A stretch of 64,000 nucleotides of DNA from Tenacibaculum holothuriorum (GTDB lineage: Bacteria; Bacteroidota; Bacteroidia; Flavobacteriales; Flavobacteriaceae): positions 1 through 64,000 of the forward strand of contig NZ_LAPZ01000005.1 of NCBI RefSeq assembly GCF_002120225.1, read 5' to 3'. Both the position numbers and the translations under genes were made by a program. The notes under the pieces were generated by a model. That model made no database searches. It was not told the origin of the DNA and was given only the letters and a program-made list of their open reading frames with translations. Within the stretch, counting starts at the first letter, position 1; every line of letters begins with the position of its first letter. Positions 16,501-26,271 of this stretch are shown here, in pieces.

Positions 16501-18001
16501 ATGCCCTAAACTTACCTAACACCTTTTTAATTACTCCGTTGAATTGTTGTGAAATATTAAGTTTTACTACAATAAACACGTAACTAACAACAATTAACAC
16601 ACTCTTTAACGCTATGTTTATTATTGGATGAATAGCAATGTCTTTGATATACAATTCTCCTACTGAAAAATTCCAAAAATTAAATAGAACATAAAAAACA
16701 CCTATTACTAAAACCATTAAAAAAGTTTTATTAGTAAAAGGATTAATTTTCATTTTGCTTTGTACGAACCACAAACGGAATAATGCAAAAATCATAAAAG
16801 TAATTAAGGTTGATAATGCTAATCCATCTGTACCAAAACCTAATTCATTATAAAATAACTTATTTAATAAATATACAGATAAAGCAGATCCTACTCCTAT
16901 AGGTAATGCTACTCTATAGAACTTAGAATTGGCTATAATCGACGGATTATTACCTAAAAACATAGACACTAATTTTGCTGATGAAATCATTAAAACCACC
17001 CAAACTCCATCAGCATATCCTTTTTCTGGCATTATTTTAAACAACTCTACAACATTAGTATTTACTAATACAAAAAACAGCCCTCCTATCAACAATAAAT
17101 TAATTGAACTCTTTTTATATAAATTTTCAACTTCTTTAAAATTATTATCGTTAATTGTTTTAGAGGTTAGCGGTTGTAAAATCTGGGTCATTGCTCTACT
17201 AGGAGCTTCAATAAAAGAACCAATAAATACTGCTACAGTATAATATGCTGCAGCTTTAAAAGCTTCTTTACCAGGTATCATTACCTTATCAATATCTAAG
17301 ATAATTGCACTTGCACTTCCTGCTAAAATTATATAAAACGAATAATTTAAAACCTCTTTGTAATTATCTGGCAACGAAAATGAAAACTTAGGTTTATATA
17401 AATTAAAAGCATATAGCATCATAATTAAAGCTCTAAGAATGTAAGCATATGATAGATAAATAATAAACTCTTGTTTGGTTATAACATTTAAGAAAACAGC
17501 AAATAATAAAATCATTACTGCTACTCTATTATACAACTCTTTTAAAACATTACCAAAAACAGATTGCATCTGCACTTTAGCCCACGAATAAAACACTTCA
17601 AAATAGGCACAGCAAATCGTTATTACATATATATAAATTGTATAATTTTCTATAATCTTATTCTCACTAGGAAAGTTTGCTATTATTCTATCTTGAAAGT
17701 AATCCCAGAAATAACCTAATGGAAGCGCAATTATTAAAGGGAGGAAAATTATACTACTTAAAAACTTATCCTTTTGCTCTTTATTTGAATAACTTGAAAA
17801 GAATTTTACGATTGTATATTGTACTCCAAATGCAGTTAAAGGCATTATGATATTTGAAGATGATAACACATACGAAACCAATCCATAATAATCTGACTTT
17901 AAAAAACGAGTATATAGGAACAACGTGTTTATCCCTCCTATTAAAAACCCTAAATAGATTACAAGAGTATTCTTAAACGACTGTTTAAATACGATTCCCA
18001 A
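16499..18001 (-). CDS. Polysaccharide flippase (Wzx/MATE-like, oligosaccharide export)
   Basis: 500 residues, strongly hydrophobic with about 12-14 membrane segments and the opening TLVIYLGFLIGGINTLFLYTRFL, typical of the polysaccharide synthase/flippase superfamily (PST/Wzx) that moves lipid-linked sugars across the inner membrane. The end is short and basic. It starts at an ATG one base after the stop of the UDP-GlcNAc 2-epimerase gene and is the last gene of a four-gene operon transcribed leftward. Family members differ greatly in sequence, so the exact substrate cannot be told. Confidence 0.88.
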   Translation of the reverse strand: MGIVFKQSFKNTLVIYLGFLIGGINTLFLYTRFLKSDYYGLVSYVLSSSNIIMPLTAFGVQYTIVKFFSSYSNKEQKDKFLSSIIFLPLIIALPLGYFWDYFQDRIIANFPSENKIIENYTIYIYVITICCAYFEVFYSWAKVQMQSVFGNVLKELYNRVAVMILLFAVFLNVITKQEFIIYLSYAYILRALIMMLYAFNLYKPKFSFSLPDNYKEVLNYSFYIILAGSASAIILDIDKVMIPGKEAFKAAAYYTVAVFIGSFIEAPSRAMTQILQPLTSKTINDNNFKEVENLYKKSSINLLLIGGLFFVLVNTNVVELFKIMPEKGYADGVWVVLMISSAKLVSMFLGNNPSIIANSKFYRVALPIGVGSALSVYLLNKLFYNELGFGTDGLALSTLITFMIFALFRLWFVQSKMKINPFTNKTFLMVLVIGVFYVLFNFWNFSVGELYIKDIAIHPIINIALKSVLIVVSYVFIVVKLNISQQFNGVIKKVLGKFRA

Positions 18002-18002
18002 T

Positions 18003-19088
18003 TTATACCTGAATTAATTTTGTTATTGATTTATAAATTTTCTCTCCCACATTATTACCATATAACTCAATACTAAAATCTGCTGAACTGTTCAGGTAAT
18101 TAAAATAAGCTTGACAAATTTCGTCGGTATTTGAGCCTACAATCGTTGCAAAACCATTTTCTACTAACTCTATCCATTCTGTTTCTTCACGAGCTATAAT
18201 ACAATGTTTTTTATTGAAAAATGCTTCTTTTTGCAATCCACCACTGTCAGTTACAACCATACTACAGTTCTTCAACAACTCTAACATATCGTAATATCCT
18301 ACTGGATTTATTAAAGTTATATTAGGTTGCATATTATATTGTTCTAATAGTTTTTTTGTTCTTGGATGCAATGGTAAAACTACTTCTTTTTCAGTATGAA
18401 TTTTCTCTAAAGCTAAAAATACACTTTCTAACTTTTCTTTACTATCAGTATTTTCTTGCCTATGAATAGTCGCTAAAACAAATTCATTTTCTTCTAGTTT
18501 TAATTCTTTAATAATTGAAGATTTTTCTTCAGAAAAATGACTATAAAACTCCACAGCATCTTTCATGATATCACCATGTTTTTCTATAACTATAGGTAAA
18601 TTTTCAAAACCTTCTCTTTGTAAATTATCTACAGCTACTTGAGTAGGACAACTTAATAAATCAGAAATTCTATCGGTTAAAATTCTGTTTACTTCTTCTG
18701 GCATTTTCATATTAAAAGAACGTAAACCAGCTTCAATGTGTACTACTTTTATATGCAGTTTTTTTGCTGCTAAAGCTCCAGCAATCGTTGAATTTGTATC
18801 ACCATAAATTACTACAGCGTTTGGTTTTTCTTCTAATAAAATAGCTTCAATTTTCTCTAACATTTGTCCAGTCATAGCTCCATGACCTAAATTATTAATA
18901 TCTAAATTATATTTAGGCTTAGGTATTTTCATCTCGTTAAAAAACACCTCGCTCATGTTCTTATCAAAATGTTGACCTGTATGAATAATAACCTCTTCTA
19001 TTTCATTATGTTCAAGTACAACTCTACTTAAAACTGCTCCTTTTACAAACTGAGGTCTTGCTCCTAATATGGTAACTATTTTTTTCAA
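18003..19088 (-). CDS. wecB: UDP-N-acetylglucosamine 2-epimerase (non-hydrolysing)
   Basis: Interconverts UDP-GlcNAc and UDP-ManNAc for surface polysaccharide. 361 residues starting at an ATG with ILGARPQFVKGA at 6-17, GDTNSTIAGALAA (about 96-108), HIEAGLRSFNMKMPEEVNR (about 117-135), TIHRQENTD (about 208-216) and TDSGGLQKEAFF (about 282-293), the usual active-site blocks. It lies four bases after the glycosyltransferase gene. A matching dehydrogenase (wecC) is not in the window, so the product may be used as ManNAc or finished elsewhere. Confidence 0.95.
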   Translation of the reverse strand: MKKIVTILGARPQFVKGAVLSRVVLEHNEIEEVIIHTGQHFDKNMSEVFFNEMKIPKPKYNLDINNLGHGAMTGQMLEKIEAILLEEKPNAVVIYGDTNSTIAGALAAKKLHIKVVHIEAGLRSFNMKMPEEVNRILTDRISDLLSCPTQVAVDNLQREGFENLPIVIEKHGDIMKDAVEFYSHFSEEKSSIIKELKLEENEFVLATIHRQENTDSKEKLESVFLALEKIHTEKEVVLPLHPRTKKLLEQYNMQPNITLINPVGYYDMLELLKNCSMVVTDSGGLQKEAFFNKKHCIIAREETEWIELVENGFATIVGSNTDEICQAYFNYLNSSADFSIELYGNNVGEKIYKSITKLIQV

Positions 19089-19092
19089 TCTG

Positions 19093-20361
19093 CTATATAT
19101 TTTTTAATACTGTAGATAGTTTTTTTGTCAATTCTTTTCTGTGATATTGTTCAATATTCTTAGAATCTACTTCTAATTTTCCTTCTTTAAAATCAGTATA
19201 TAATTGAAGTATTACTGATTTTAATTTCTCCTTATTAGAAAAATCAACTATACTTCCTGAGTTTGTTTGTGATAAAATTTCAGCTAAATCTCCATCTTCT
19301 GGTCCAATAGCTAAGATAGGTCGTTTTGCTTGTAAATATTCAAAAATCTTACCCGTTATAATTCCTTTTGCACTTGGAACATTATTTACCGACAATAACA
19401 AAACTTGAGATTTTCTTTGATATTTTTTCACTTCTGAATGCGGTACATAATCAATAAATGTGACATTATGTAATTGGGCTTTTTTTATTGATTCTAAAGC
19501 TTCATCAGCCACTTTCCCTATCAATTTAACTTCTAAATCTTTTTTAAAATTGTCATTTTCATTTGATAATTCAGCCAGTGTTTCCCACAACATTTCAGAA
19601 TTTCTATCGGCATTCATCATTCCAATATGCGTAATCGAAAATGTTCTATCGAGTTCTTCTTTAATTACTTCTGAATTCGTATCATACCCATTAGTAATTA
19701 CATGAATATTTTCAGAAAACGATTGGTAATTATCTTTCATTGTTTTCCCAACAACTGTAACTGCATCAGCGATTTTTAATACTGCTTGCTCTAACTTAAA
19801 ATGCTTTTTCTTTGCTTTTTTAGTTAATGGTAACTGATGGAAATAATCTATATCTATCCAAGGGTCTCTAAAATCTGCCAACCACTTAACTCCCAAATCC
19901 TTTTTTAACTGTAATCCAATTAAATGCAAACTATGCGGTGGTCCTGTAGTTATGATTGCATCTATTTGATGAGATGCTACATACGATTTTATTTTTTTTA
20001 CTGAAGGTTGAATCCAAAACTTACGAGCATCTGGTATAAAATAATTCGCTCTTATATATTGCATTACTTTCCCAATAAAACTTGGATTAGGATTTAAAAA
20101 ACCTGCACTTGTTTGGGTCTCTTTATTTTTAAAAATTGAAAGTAAATCGTTAGGCTCCCAAATTGGATTTCTAACTACTTCCACTCCATCTGGAACATCA
20201 TTTTTTAAAGATTCATCGAGTATTGGATAATTAGGATTATCAACTGTAAATATTACAGGTTCTATATCAAAATCTCGTAAATACTTTACAAATTTCAACC
20301 AACGTTGTACACCAGAACCTCCTGCAGGAACCCAATAATATGTTATAATTAATACCTTCAA
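19093..20361 (-). CDS. Glycosyltransferase family 4-like protein
   Basis: 422 residues with the opening ITYYWVPAGGSGVQRWLKFVKYL, the pattern of GT-B glycosyltransferases acting on surface polysaccharides. The donor-binding half has ITGKIFEYLQAKRPILAIGPEDGD (about 339-362) with the EYL..K..I signature. No membrane segment is visible, so it is a peripheral cytoplasmic enzyme. It lies three bases after the upstream glycosyltransferase. The donor and acceptor sugars cannot be read from the sequence. Confidence 0.87.
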   Translation of the reverse strand: MKVLIITYYWVPAGGSGVQRWLKFVKYLRDFDIEPVIFTVDNPNYPILDESLKNDVPDGVEVVRNPIWEPNDLLSIFKNKETQTSAGFLNPNPSFIGKVMQYIRANYFIPDARKFWIQPSVKKIKSYVASHQIDAIITTGPPHSLHLIGLQLKKDLGVKWLADFRDPWIDIDYFHQLPLTKKAKKKHFKLEQAVLKIADAVTVVGKTMKDNYQSFSENIHVITNGYDTNSEVIKEELDRTFSITHIGMMNADRNSEMLWETLAELSNENDNFKKDLEVKLIGKVADEALESIKKAQLHNVTFIDYVPHSEVKKYQRKSQVLLLSVNNVPSAKGIITGKIFEYLQAKRPILAIGPEDGDLAEILSQTNSGSIVDFSNKEKLKSVILQLYTDFKEGKLEVDSKNIEQYHRKELTKKLSTVLKNI

Positions 20362-20364
20362 AAA

Positions 20365-21423
20365 TTAACTTTCAATTTCTTGTAAAAGTAATCTTTCTCT
20401 TCGAGAAATTGAATACTTGTTTTTTATAATACTTCTCGCTTTTTCTGCTTGCTTTTCTATAACCGATTCATTTGTTTTTATTATTTCAAGAAATCTATTT
20501 TTTATATATATATTATTAGACGAAGTCATTACATAACCCGAATCTTCAACAATCTTTGGCATCGCTCCTACATTAGAAACAATAGGTATACAGTTATACA
20601 ACATAGCTTCACACAAAGCATTAGGAAAACCTTCTGAAATAGATAACTGAATTACATATTGATGTGTTTCTAAATATCTTTTAAAATCGTTTTGCGATAA
20701 AAAAGGATATAAATCAATATTATTAGGAACCTTTTCTTCTAATTCTACTTTTGAAACATCAATTCCTATAACTGTAAAATTACATTCTGAAAATTCTTTT
20801 GCTAATGCAAAAACTTTATCGATTCCTTTTATTTTAAAACGTTGTGTACTCTCAACTTTGGCTACAACAATAAATGAATCTCTAGTCTTTTCTTTTCCTC
20901 CTTTGAATTTGTTTGAATCAAATCCATTTTCTAGAACCTTGTATTGAGTTTTTATTCCTTTAAAAAAACTCAAATACCCTTGATTCTTATAAACGGTATT
21001 TTCATCATAAGTATATTTGTAAGACACTAGTGATTCATCTACAGGCAATAATTTATACGCATATTTGTATGATTGTTTTATAAACCAACGCATTAAAGGT
21101 TTTCTTAAACTTCCATAATTATAATTAGGAAATGAAACACAATCGGTACCTCCTAAGATTATAAAAGTTTTAACTCTAAAGATTTTCCCTATTAGTATAG
21201 GTAAAAAAGACCAATAACCACCAAACATTACAAAAATTGCTTTTGATTTATGTGCATTTTTAAGCAAATAAAAAAATTGACTTATAAAGTTTAAAAGTAA
21301 TTTCTTTTTATCTGTCCAATTTTGTTTTGGTGCTAATACTTCATATTCTTTTCGAAGTAATTCAATATCTTTTTGAATAAAACTTGCTGAAGATGGATAA
21401 AAATATAGGACTTTTCTTTTCAA
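20365..21423 (-). CDS. Glycosyltransferase family 4 protein
   Basis: 352 residues. The carboxy half has the GT4 donor site SISEGFPNALCEAMLYNCIPIVSNVGAMPKIV, in which the EX7E pair and FPNAL are visible. The first half carries a hydrophobic loop (FVMFGGYWSFLPILIGKIF). It starts at TTG 21423, in frame with KRKVLYFYPSSASFI; no nearby ATG gives the full domain. This is the first gene of the polysaccharide operon 21423-16499; the probable promoter lies in the 276-base gap to the divergent AraC-type regulator. The substrate is unknown. Confidence 0.86.
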   Translation of the reverse strand: MKRKVLYFYPSSASFIQKDIELLRKEYEVLAPKQNWTDKKKLLLNFISQFFYLLKNAHKSKAIFVMFGGYWSFLPILIGKIFRVKTFIILGGTDCVSFPNYNYGSLRKPLMRWFIKQSYKYAYKLLPVDESLVSYKYTYDENTVYKNQGYLSFFKGIKTQYKVLENGFDSNKFKGGKEKTRDSFIVVAKVESTQRFKIKGIDKVFALAKEFSECNFTVIGIDVSKVELEEKVPNNIDLYPFLSQNDFKRYLETHQYVIQLSISEGFPNALCEAMLYNCIPIVSNVGAMPKIVEDSGYVMTSSNNIYIKNRFLEIIKTNESVIEKQAEKARSIIKNKYSISRRERLLLQEIES

Positions 21424-21474
21424 AAAAACGAACTGTATTTAGTGAACTCCAAAAATACATATTATTAAAGCAAA

Positions 21475-21502
21475 AAAGGAAGTCAATTGACTTCCTTTTC
21501 TA
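21475..21502 (-). terminator. Palindromic terminator upstream of the polysaccharide operon
   Basis: AAAGGAAGTCAATTGACTTCC is almost a perfect palindrome; on the minus strand it is followed by six T. Its position, upstream of a leftward operon rather than after a gene, suggests it ends an older leftward transcript (see the remnant at 21483-21590). Confidence 0.7.
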
Positions 21503-21590
21503 AGTTTTTCACAGCTTTTTCCATAATACCCTTTCTTATCTCTAAGAAATTTAAAAGCTTTTGCTTCTACAAATGTAGTACTTCATTCAT
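21483..21590 (-). pseudogene. Possible remnant of a coding 3' end
   Basis: On the minus strand one frame reads MNEVLHL, a TAG stop (21567-21569), then KQKLLNFLEIRKGIMEKAV and KNLEKEVN, and a TGA whose bases lie in the terminator stem. A protein-like amphipathic end running into a terminator, with an in-frame stop, looks like the tail of a decayed gene. The evidence is compositional only; homologues were not checked. Confidence 0.3.
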
Positions 21591-21613
21591 CTACATAAAA
21601 AAGCTATATTAGC

Positions 21614-21669
21614 CTTTTTATAAAAAGAATAAAAAATCGAACTATAAACTCTATACTTTTTATAAAAAG
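21614..21669. repeat. Two copies of the 14-bp palindrome CTTTTTATAAAAAG
   Basis: Exact copies lie at 21614-21627 and 21656-21669, 42 bases apart, just upstream of the TPR-AraC regulator at 21700. A third exact copy is at 30986-30999, before the second small-RNA unit. AT-rich sequence makes chance more likely, but three perfect 14-mers in regulatory gaps are notable. Confidence 0.5.
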
Positions 21670-21699
21670 TAAAACCTTATATTAAACAAAATCAAGTTA

Positions 21700-23397
21700 A
21701 TGCATTCAAGGAAAGTATATTTTTTTGTTTTCAGTTTTTTTGTAATATTTCAAAATTTATTATCTCAAACTAGTTCAATTGAACAAGTTTATGAGCAAAA
21801 AGTGTTAACTTTTAGAGACACAAACATTGATAGTTTAACTTTTTATGCAAAAAAATTACAAAACTCTAACGATGTATGCTACCAGTACAAAGGAGTTAGA
21901 GCTTTAAATTACATACCATATTCTGAAGAGAATTATCCTTTATCAGAAAAACGCACATTATCGTTAATAAAAAACATTAACAACTCTTTAAAAGAAACTC
22001 CAAATAGACAATGCTTATTGTATTTAAAAATCAATTGTTATAATCGACTATTTTGGATTAAAAAAAACCAAGAAAATTATACTGAAGCATATCAATACTT
22101 AATTAGTATGAATGAAGTTATTGATAGAATTGATAGTCCTATAAAAAAACACCAATATTCTGTTTCTAACAAACTGAATAAAGCTCAAATAAAGAGGGTT
22201 TTAAATATGGATAGAGAAGCCATAAATATTCTTTTAGATGTTGTTTTTAAAGCAAAAAAAGTTAATGACACCGCTTTTATAAGTGAAAACTTAAAATTAA
22301 TAAATTCACATTTATACAACTCTCTTGGTAAGTCTTATTTAATATTAGCTAGCAAGACAGATAATACTCAATTACTAGATTCTGCTAATATTTATTTTGA
22401 CAAATCGTATGAAGTAACAAAAACTTTTAACCCAATACACAAGAGCTCAAAACTATTTTATTATTACCGAAAAACAGAAGTTTTAATTGCTCAAAAAAAG
22501 TTTAAAGAGGCTATTAAATTAATCAATGAGTACAAGAATATAAATAACGGATTAAACTATAAGCATAGAGAATTTTTTCAAAAAGCAATTTGTTTTCATA
22601 ACTTAAACAAAGCCGATTCTGCCATTTATCACGCTAATAAATTATTAAATGACAAAAAAGATAAATGTAGCCGAAGTAATCTTATAACTTTATATGACAT
22701 ATTATCTAAACAATATCTTAATTTAAACAAACAAGATAGTGCATATAAATACTCAAGTAAAACTTTAGAAGAGTTTCAAATTGCAAGAAATAACAAAGAA
22801 GAAACATATCAATTATTATATAAAAACGATTTAAAAAATGCGCAAGAGTTAAACAACTCTCTTATTGAAAAAAGCAAAAAAGAAAATAGCTCTTACATGT
22901 TGTTTATTGCTATTCCTGCAATAAGTATAATTGCTATTATTGCTTTTTTTTATAGAAAAGAGAAGAAAAGAAATAAAAAACTTTATAAAAAAATTATCAC
23001 AGTTACTGAAGAACCGGAAACTACTAAAAAAGAATATAATATAGACGAAAAACTTGAAAAAGAAATCCTCAATAAACTCTATAAAATCAAAGAAAATCAC
23101 GAGTATTTACAGCCTGATTTTTCAATAAATAAAATTGCTAATGAATTAAATACCAATTCAACCTACATTTCTTTTGTGTTTAATAGTAAAAAAGAAGAAA
23201 GTTTTAAGCAATATTATACAAAACTTAAAATTGAATATATAATTGATAAGTTAAAAACTGATAAAACTTACAGAATGTATTCAATACAAACGTTGGCAGA
23301 AGAAGTTGGTTACAGCAACGCATCAGCATTTTCAAGAGCTTTTAAAAAACATACAGGTGTAACGCCATCTATCTTTTTAAAAACTCTTGATGATTAA
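21700..23397 (+). CDS. TPR sensor, membrane-anchored AraC-type regulator
   Basis: 565 residues starting at an ATG. There is a signal peptide (HSRKVYFFVFSFFVIFQNLLSQ). Residues about 40-395 are helical TPR-like repeats (EAYQYLISMNEVIDR, EAINILLDVVF, NIYFDKSYEV, EAIKLINEYKNIN), and there is one membrane helix at about 402-423 (SYMLFIAIPAISIIAIIAFFY). A basic/acidic linker follows, then an AraC helix-turn-helix pair (ISFVFNSKKEESFKQYYTKL and YSNASAFSRAFKKHTGVTPS) at the end. The topology suggests a periplasmic TPR sensor joined to a cytoplasmic DNA-binding domain. It is divergent from the polysaccharide operon, a plausible target. Confidence 0.87.
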   Translation: MHSRKVYFFVFSFFVIFQNLLSQTSSIEQVYEQKVLTFRDTNIDSLTFYAKKLQNSNDVCYQYKGVRALNYIPYSEENYPLSEKRTLSLIKNINNSLKETPNRQCLLYLKINCYNRLFWIKKNQENYTEAYQYLISMNEVIDRIDSPIKKHQYSVSNKLNKAQIKRVLNMDREAINILLDVVFKAKKVNDTAFISENLKLINSHLYNSLGKSYLILASKTDNTQLLDSANIYFDKSYEVTKTFNPIHKSSKLFYYYRKTEVLIAQKKFKEAIKLINEYKNINNGLNYKHREFFQKAICFHNLNKADSAIYHANKLLNDKKDKCSRSNLITLYDILSKQYLNLNKQDSAYKYSSKTLEEFQIARNNKEETYQLLYKNDLKNAQELNNSLIEKSKKENSSYMLFIAIPAISIIAIIAFFYRKEKKRNKKLYKKIITVTEEPETTKKEYNIDEKLEKEILNKLYKIKENHEYLQPDFSINKIANELNTNSTYISFVFNSKKEESFKQYYTKLKIEYIIDKLKTDKTYRMYSIQTLAEEVGYSNASAFSRAFKKHTGVTPSIFLKTLDD

Positions 23398-23406
23398 AAT
23401 TTTATT

Positions 23407-25797
23407 TTAAGCTGTTTTTCGTTTTTGAAAGAAATACCACCAACCTACTGGAATTAATAAAATTAACAAATAAGCTAATAATGAAATTAGTTTGCCGTTT
23501 TTAATTACAGTTGGTTCAAATTTAAATTCTATAGAATGTTTTCCTACAGGAATTTCCATTCCTCGTAACACATAATCAACTTGATAATGTGGAACTAATT
23601 TCCCATCTATATAAGCATTCCACCCATCTTTGTAGAAAATCTCAGAGAAGACAGCGAAACCATCTTTAGCAGAGTTACTTTCATACTTTAAATCAGTTAA
23701 ACTATACTTTGTTAATTTAATTGTAGCTAAAGAATCAACCTCAAAATTAGTTTTTGAAATCGGGGTTCTAACCACAGCCATTTGCTTTGTATTAATACTA
23801 TCTAGTGCTTTAATTTCTTTATTGGCAGAGTTTACCACATCAATTTTACCAACAAACCAAGCATTTCCATTGGCAGCAGCATTTAACTCAACTTTATCAG
23901 CTCCTGCTATAAAATACTTTACATTTAACATGTTTAGTATTTCTAAATTGTTCTTTGCTATCTGATAATCAAATAACTCTTGATAGCGTCCCATTTTAGC
24001 TGCATGATATCCTCCAATCGACTTATGGAAATAAGAGGTTCTTCCATCCATCATCGGATTTTTAGTAATATCAATAACTCTGTAATGTGATTTATCTTTT
24101 AAAATTTCTTTATCCGCTTGTGTTAACGTAAAAGGTTTTTGAACTCTTCTTTTCGATGTAAAATCTTCCTTATTAACATATTTAATATCTACAGAAACTA
24201 AATCAAACAATATTAATAGAGACAATGCAACAATTACTGGTATTTGTTGAATTTTCTTCTTCAAGAAAAACCACAACAATCCACCTGAAAGAAGAATTAA
24301 AATTAACGAACGAATACTATCGCTAAACAGCATTGATTTTCTATCAGAAATTATAGCATCAATTAATTCTGGCAATTGTTGGTATTGTCCATCTCTTATT
24401 CCTTCAAAAGCAAATAATGATGTACCAAAAAGTGTAAAAAACAAGGTTATTCCACCAGCTGTATATATTGCTTTCTTCAACGCATCTTCTTTCATTTTTC
24501 TGTCAATTTTAGACGAAAAAAAGTTTTTTAAAGCTAAAACTCCTAATAGCGGAACACACAATTCTGCTATTACTTGTATAGAAGAAACTGCTCTAAACTT
24601 GTTGTATAACGGAACATAATCGATAAAGAAGTTTGTTAATCCTGAAAAATTCTTCCCCCAACTCATTACAATTGAGAAAATAACCGATGCTACTAACCAA
24701 TATTTCAATCTTCCTTCTACTAAGAATATTCCTAAAAAGAATAAGAAGAAAACGATAGCTCCTATATAAGCTGGTGCTTCAACAATTGGCTGAGCTCCCC
24801 AATAGGTTAACGCTTGTTCAGAATATTCTTTTGCGGTAGCAGGTCCTGCTTTAGGCTCTAAAGTTTGGTAAAAATTGGAGTCTTCTCCTAACTTCTCAAC
24901 AGTTCCTCCTCCCATAAAACGAGGAATCATTAAGTTGAAAGTTTCCCAAATTCCGTAGCTATATTCGGTGATATAATCTTTATCTAATCCAGTAGATTTA
25001 GGCTTAGGCGTTCCTTCTGGGCTTATCGTTAATTCTGAAGTTCCTCGTGTACTAAAATTAGCATATTCTTTCATTGCCATTAAACGAGGAGCATTGGTAG
25101 CAACTCCTAAAATCACAGCAACTAATAAAACAGTAACTTGTTTAGCAAAAGTTGGTAATTCTTTCTTTTTAAAAGCATTTATGAATTCAACTATTCCAAA
25201 TATCAACAGAGAAAACCCTAAATAATACGTCATTTGTGGGTGGTTTGTGTACACCTCTAAAGCCATTGCCAAGGAGGTGATTACAAAACCTAATAAATAT
25301 CTTTTCTGAAAAACATATACAAAACCAGCAACCACTAATGGCATATACGCTATTGCGTGGGCTTTTGCATTATGTCCCGCTCCAAAAATTATAATAAGAT
25401 AGGTAGAAAAACCAAAGGATAAACTTCCTAATATAGCTAGTTTCCAATCTACTTTTAAAGCCGTTAAAAGAATAAAAAATCCTAAAAAATATAAAAACAG
25501 ATAATCCGCTGGTCTTGGTAAAAAACGTAATGTATTATCAATAACACTAATAAAGTCGTTAGGATAATACGCACTTACCTGATACGCTGGCATACCACTA
25601 AAAGCATTACCTAACCAATAAGGTTCTTCTCCTTTTTTTACTCTATAATCAACTATTTCTTTAGACATCCCCATAAACTGGGTAATATCACTTTGTTTAA
25701 TTTGTTTTCCGCTTAAAACGGGATTAAAATACACCAACGAGGCAATTATAAAAACAACAATTGCTCCTATATATGGTAATAACTTTTTAAAATTCAT
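23407..25797 (-). CDS. YfhO-like multi-pass membrane protein
   Basis: 796 residues from the ATG at 25797. A TTG 18 bases further up would overlap the preceding gene, and the ATG follows its stop directly (TAATATG), so I prefer the ATG. The amino-terminal half has about 10-12 membrane helices (LPYIGAIVVFIIASLVYF...), with the loop GEEPYWLGNAFSGMPAYQ, and about 200 residues of soluble domain precede two final helices. This is the YfhO family layout, which in Gram-positives glycosylates lipoteichoic acid; in Bacteroidota the role (glycan transfer at the envelope) is an inference. It is convergent with the TPR-AraC gene. Confidence 0.85.
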   Translation of the reverse strand: MNFKKLLPYIGAIVVFIIASLVYFNPVLSGKQIKQSDITQFMGMSKEIVDYRVKKGEEPYWLGNAFSGMPAYQVSAYYPNDFISVIDNTLRFLPRPADYLFLYFLGFFILLTALKVDWKLAILGSLSFGFSTYLIIIFGAGHNAKAHAIAYMPLVVAGFVYVFQKRYLLGFVITSLAMALEVYTNHPQMTYYLGFSLLIFGIVEFINAFKKKELPTFAKQVTVLLVAVILGVATNAPRLMAMKEYANFSTRGTSELTISPEGTPKPKSTGLDKDYITEYSYGIWETFNLMIPRFMGGGTVEKLGEDSNFYQTLEPKAGPATAKEYSEQALTYWGAQPIVEAPAYIGAIVFFLFFLGIFLVEGRLKYWLVASVIFSIVMSWGKNFSGLTNFFIDYVPLYNKFRAVSSIQVIAELCVPLLGVLALKNFFSSKIDRKMKEDALKKAIYTAGGITLFFTLFGTSLFAFEGIRDGQYQQLPELIDAIISDRKSMLFSDSIRSLILILLSGGLLWFFLKKKIQQIPVIVALSLLILFDLVSVDIKYVNKEDFTSKRRVQKPFTLTQADKEILKDKSHYRVIDITKNPMMDGRTSYFHKSIGGYHAAKMGRYQELFDYQIAKNNLEILNMLNVKYFIAGADKVELNAAANGNAWFVGKIDVVNSANKEIKALDSINTKQMAVVRTPISKTNFEVDSLATIKLTKYSLTDLKYESNSAKDGFAVFSEIFYKDGWNAYIDGKLVPHYQVDYVLRGMEIPVGKHSIEFKFEPTVIKNGKLISLLAYLLILLIPVGWWYFFQKRKTA

Positions 25798-25798
25798 A

Positions 25799-26083
25799 TT
25801 AGTCAATTTCTTCAAAATCTACATACTCTCCAACAGAATTATTGCTTTGTTTTGAGTTTTGTGGTTTACTATCAATCACTGTATCTCCTTCTTTTACATT
25901 AGGATCACGCTGATTAGAATATCCTTGCTGTTGCGCTGCTTTTTCTTGCATTTTATCAACTGCCTTTTTCAATATAAAAGGAGCAAATAATCTCATTAAA
26001 AAACGAGCTATATAGTATATTAAAACAATTATTAATAAAGTCTTTATCATATTTATAGGTCCTGCTTCGTGAATTATCATCAA
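25799..26083 (-). CDS. DUF4834 family small membrane protein
   Basis: 94 residues. One membrane helix (IKTLLIIVLIYYIARFLMRLFAPFIL, about 13-38) is followed by a Gln/Lys-rich helix and an acidic tail ending YVDFEEID, the DUF4834 pattern. Starts are possible at 26083, 26080 or 26050; the longer form keeps a short polar leader that related proteins also have. The stop is one base before the YfhO-like start, so the two are co-transcribed. The function is unknown. Confidence 0.8.
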   Translation of the reverse strand: MMIIHEAGPINMIKTLLIIVLIYYIARFLMRLFAPFILKKAVDKMQEKAAQQQGYSNQRDPNVKEGDTVIDSKPQNSKQSNNSVGEYVDFEEID

Positions 26084-26137
26084 CTTAATTTCATCAATTT
26101 ATGCTCTAACACTTGTTGTTAAAACAACTTTGTTTTA

Positions 26138-26168
26138 CAGATATTAGTATCTATTACTATAATATCTG
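26138..26168. repeat. Inverted repeat in the DUF4834/barrel intergenic gap
   Basis: CAGATATTA (26138-26146) pairs with TAATATCTG (26160-26168), and inner GTA/TAC extend it. It has no T tail, so an operator or hairpin in the divergent promoter region (26084-26307) is more likely than a terminator. Confidence 0.35.
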
Positions 26169-26271
26169 TTACACGTTTTCAAAAAAATTAATCAAAAATA
26201 ACAATTTGAAGTAAAAGCTAGCGTTAAGACTTTACAAAACTTAACATATAGCTAAATTCGTTTTTTTGCTG

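Noticed and set aside
25798..25815. TTG start at 25815 for the YfhO-like gene
   Set aside because: It would overlap the preceding gene by 17 bases while an ATG directly follows that gene's stop (TAATATG).
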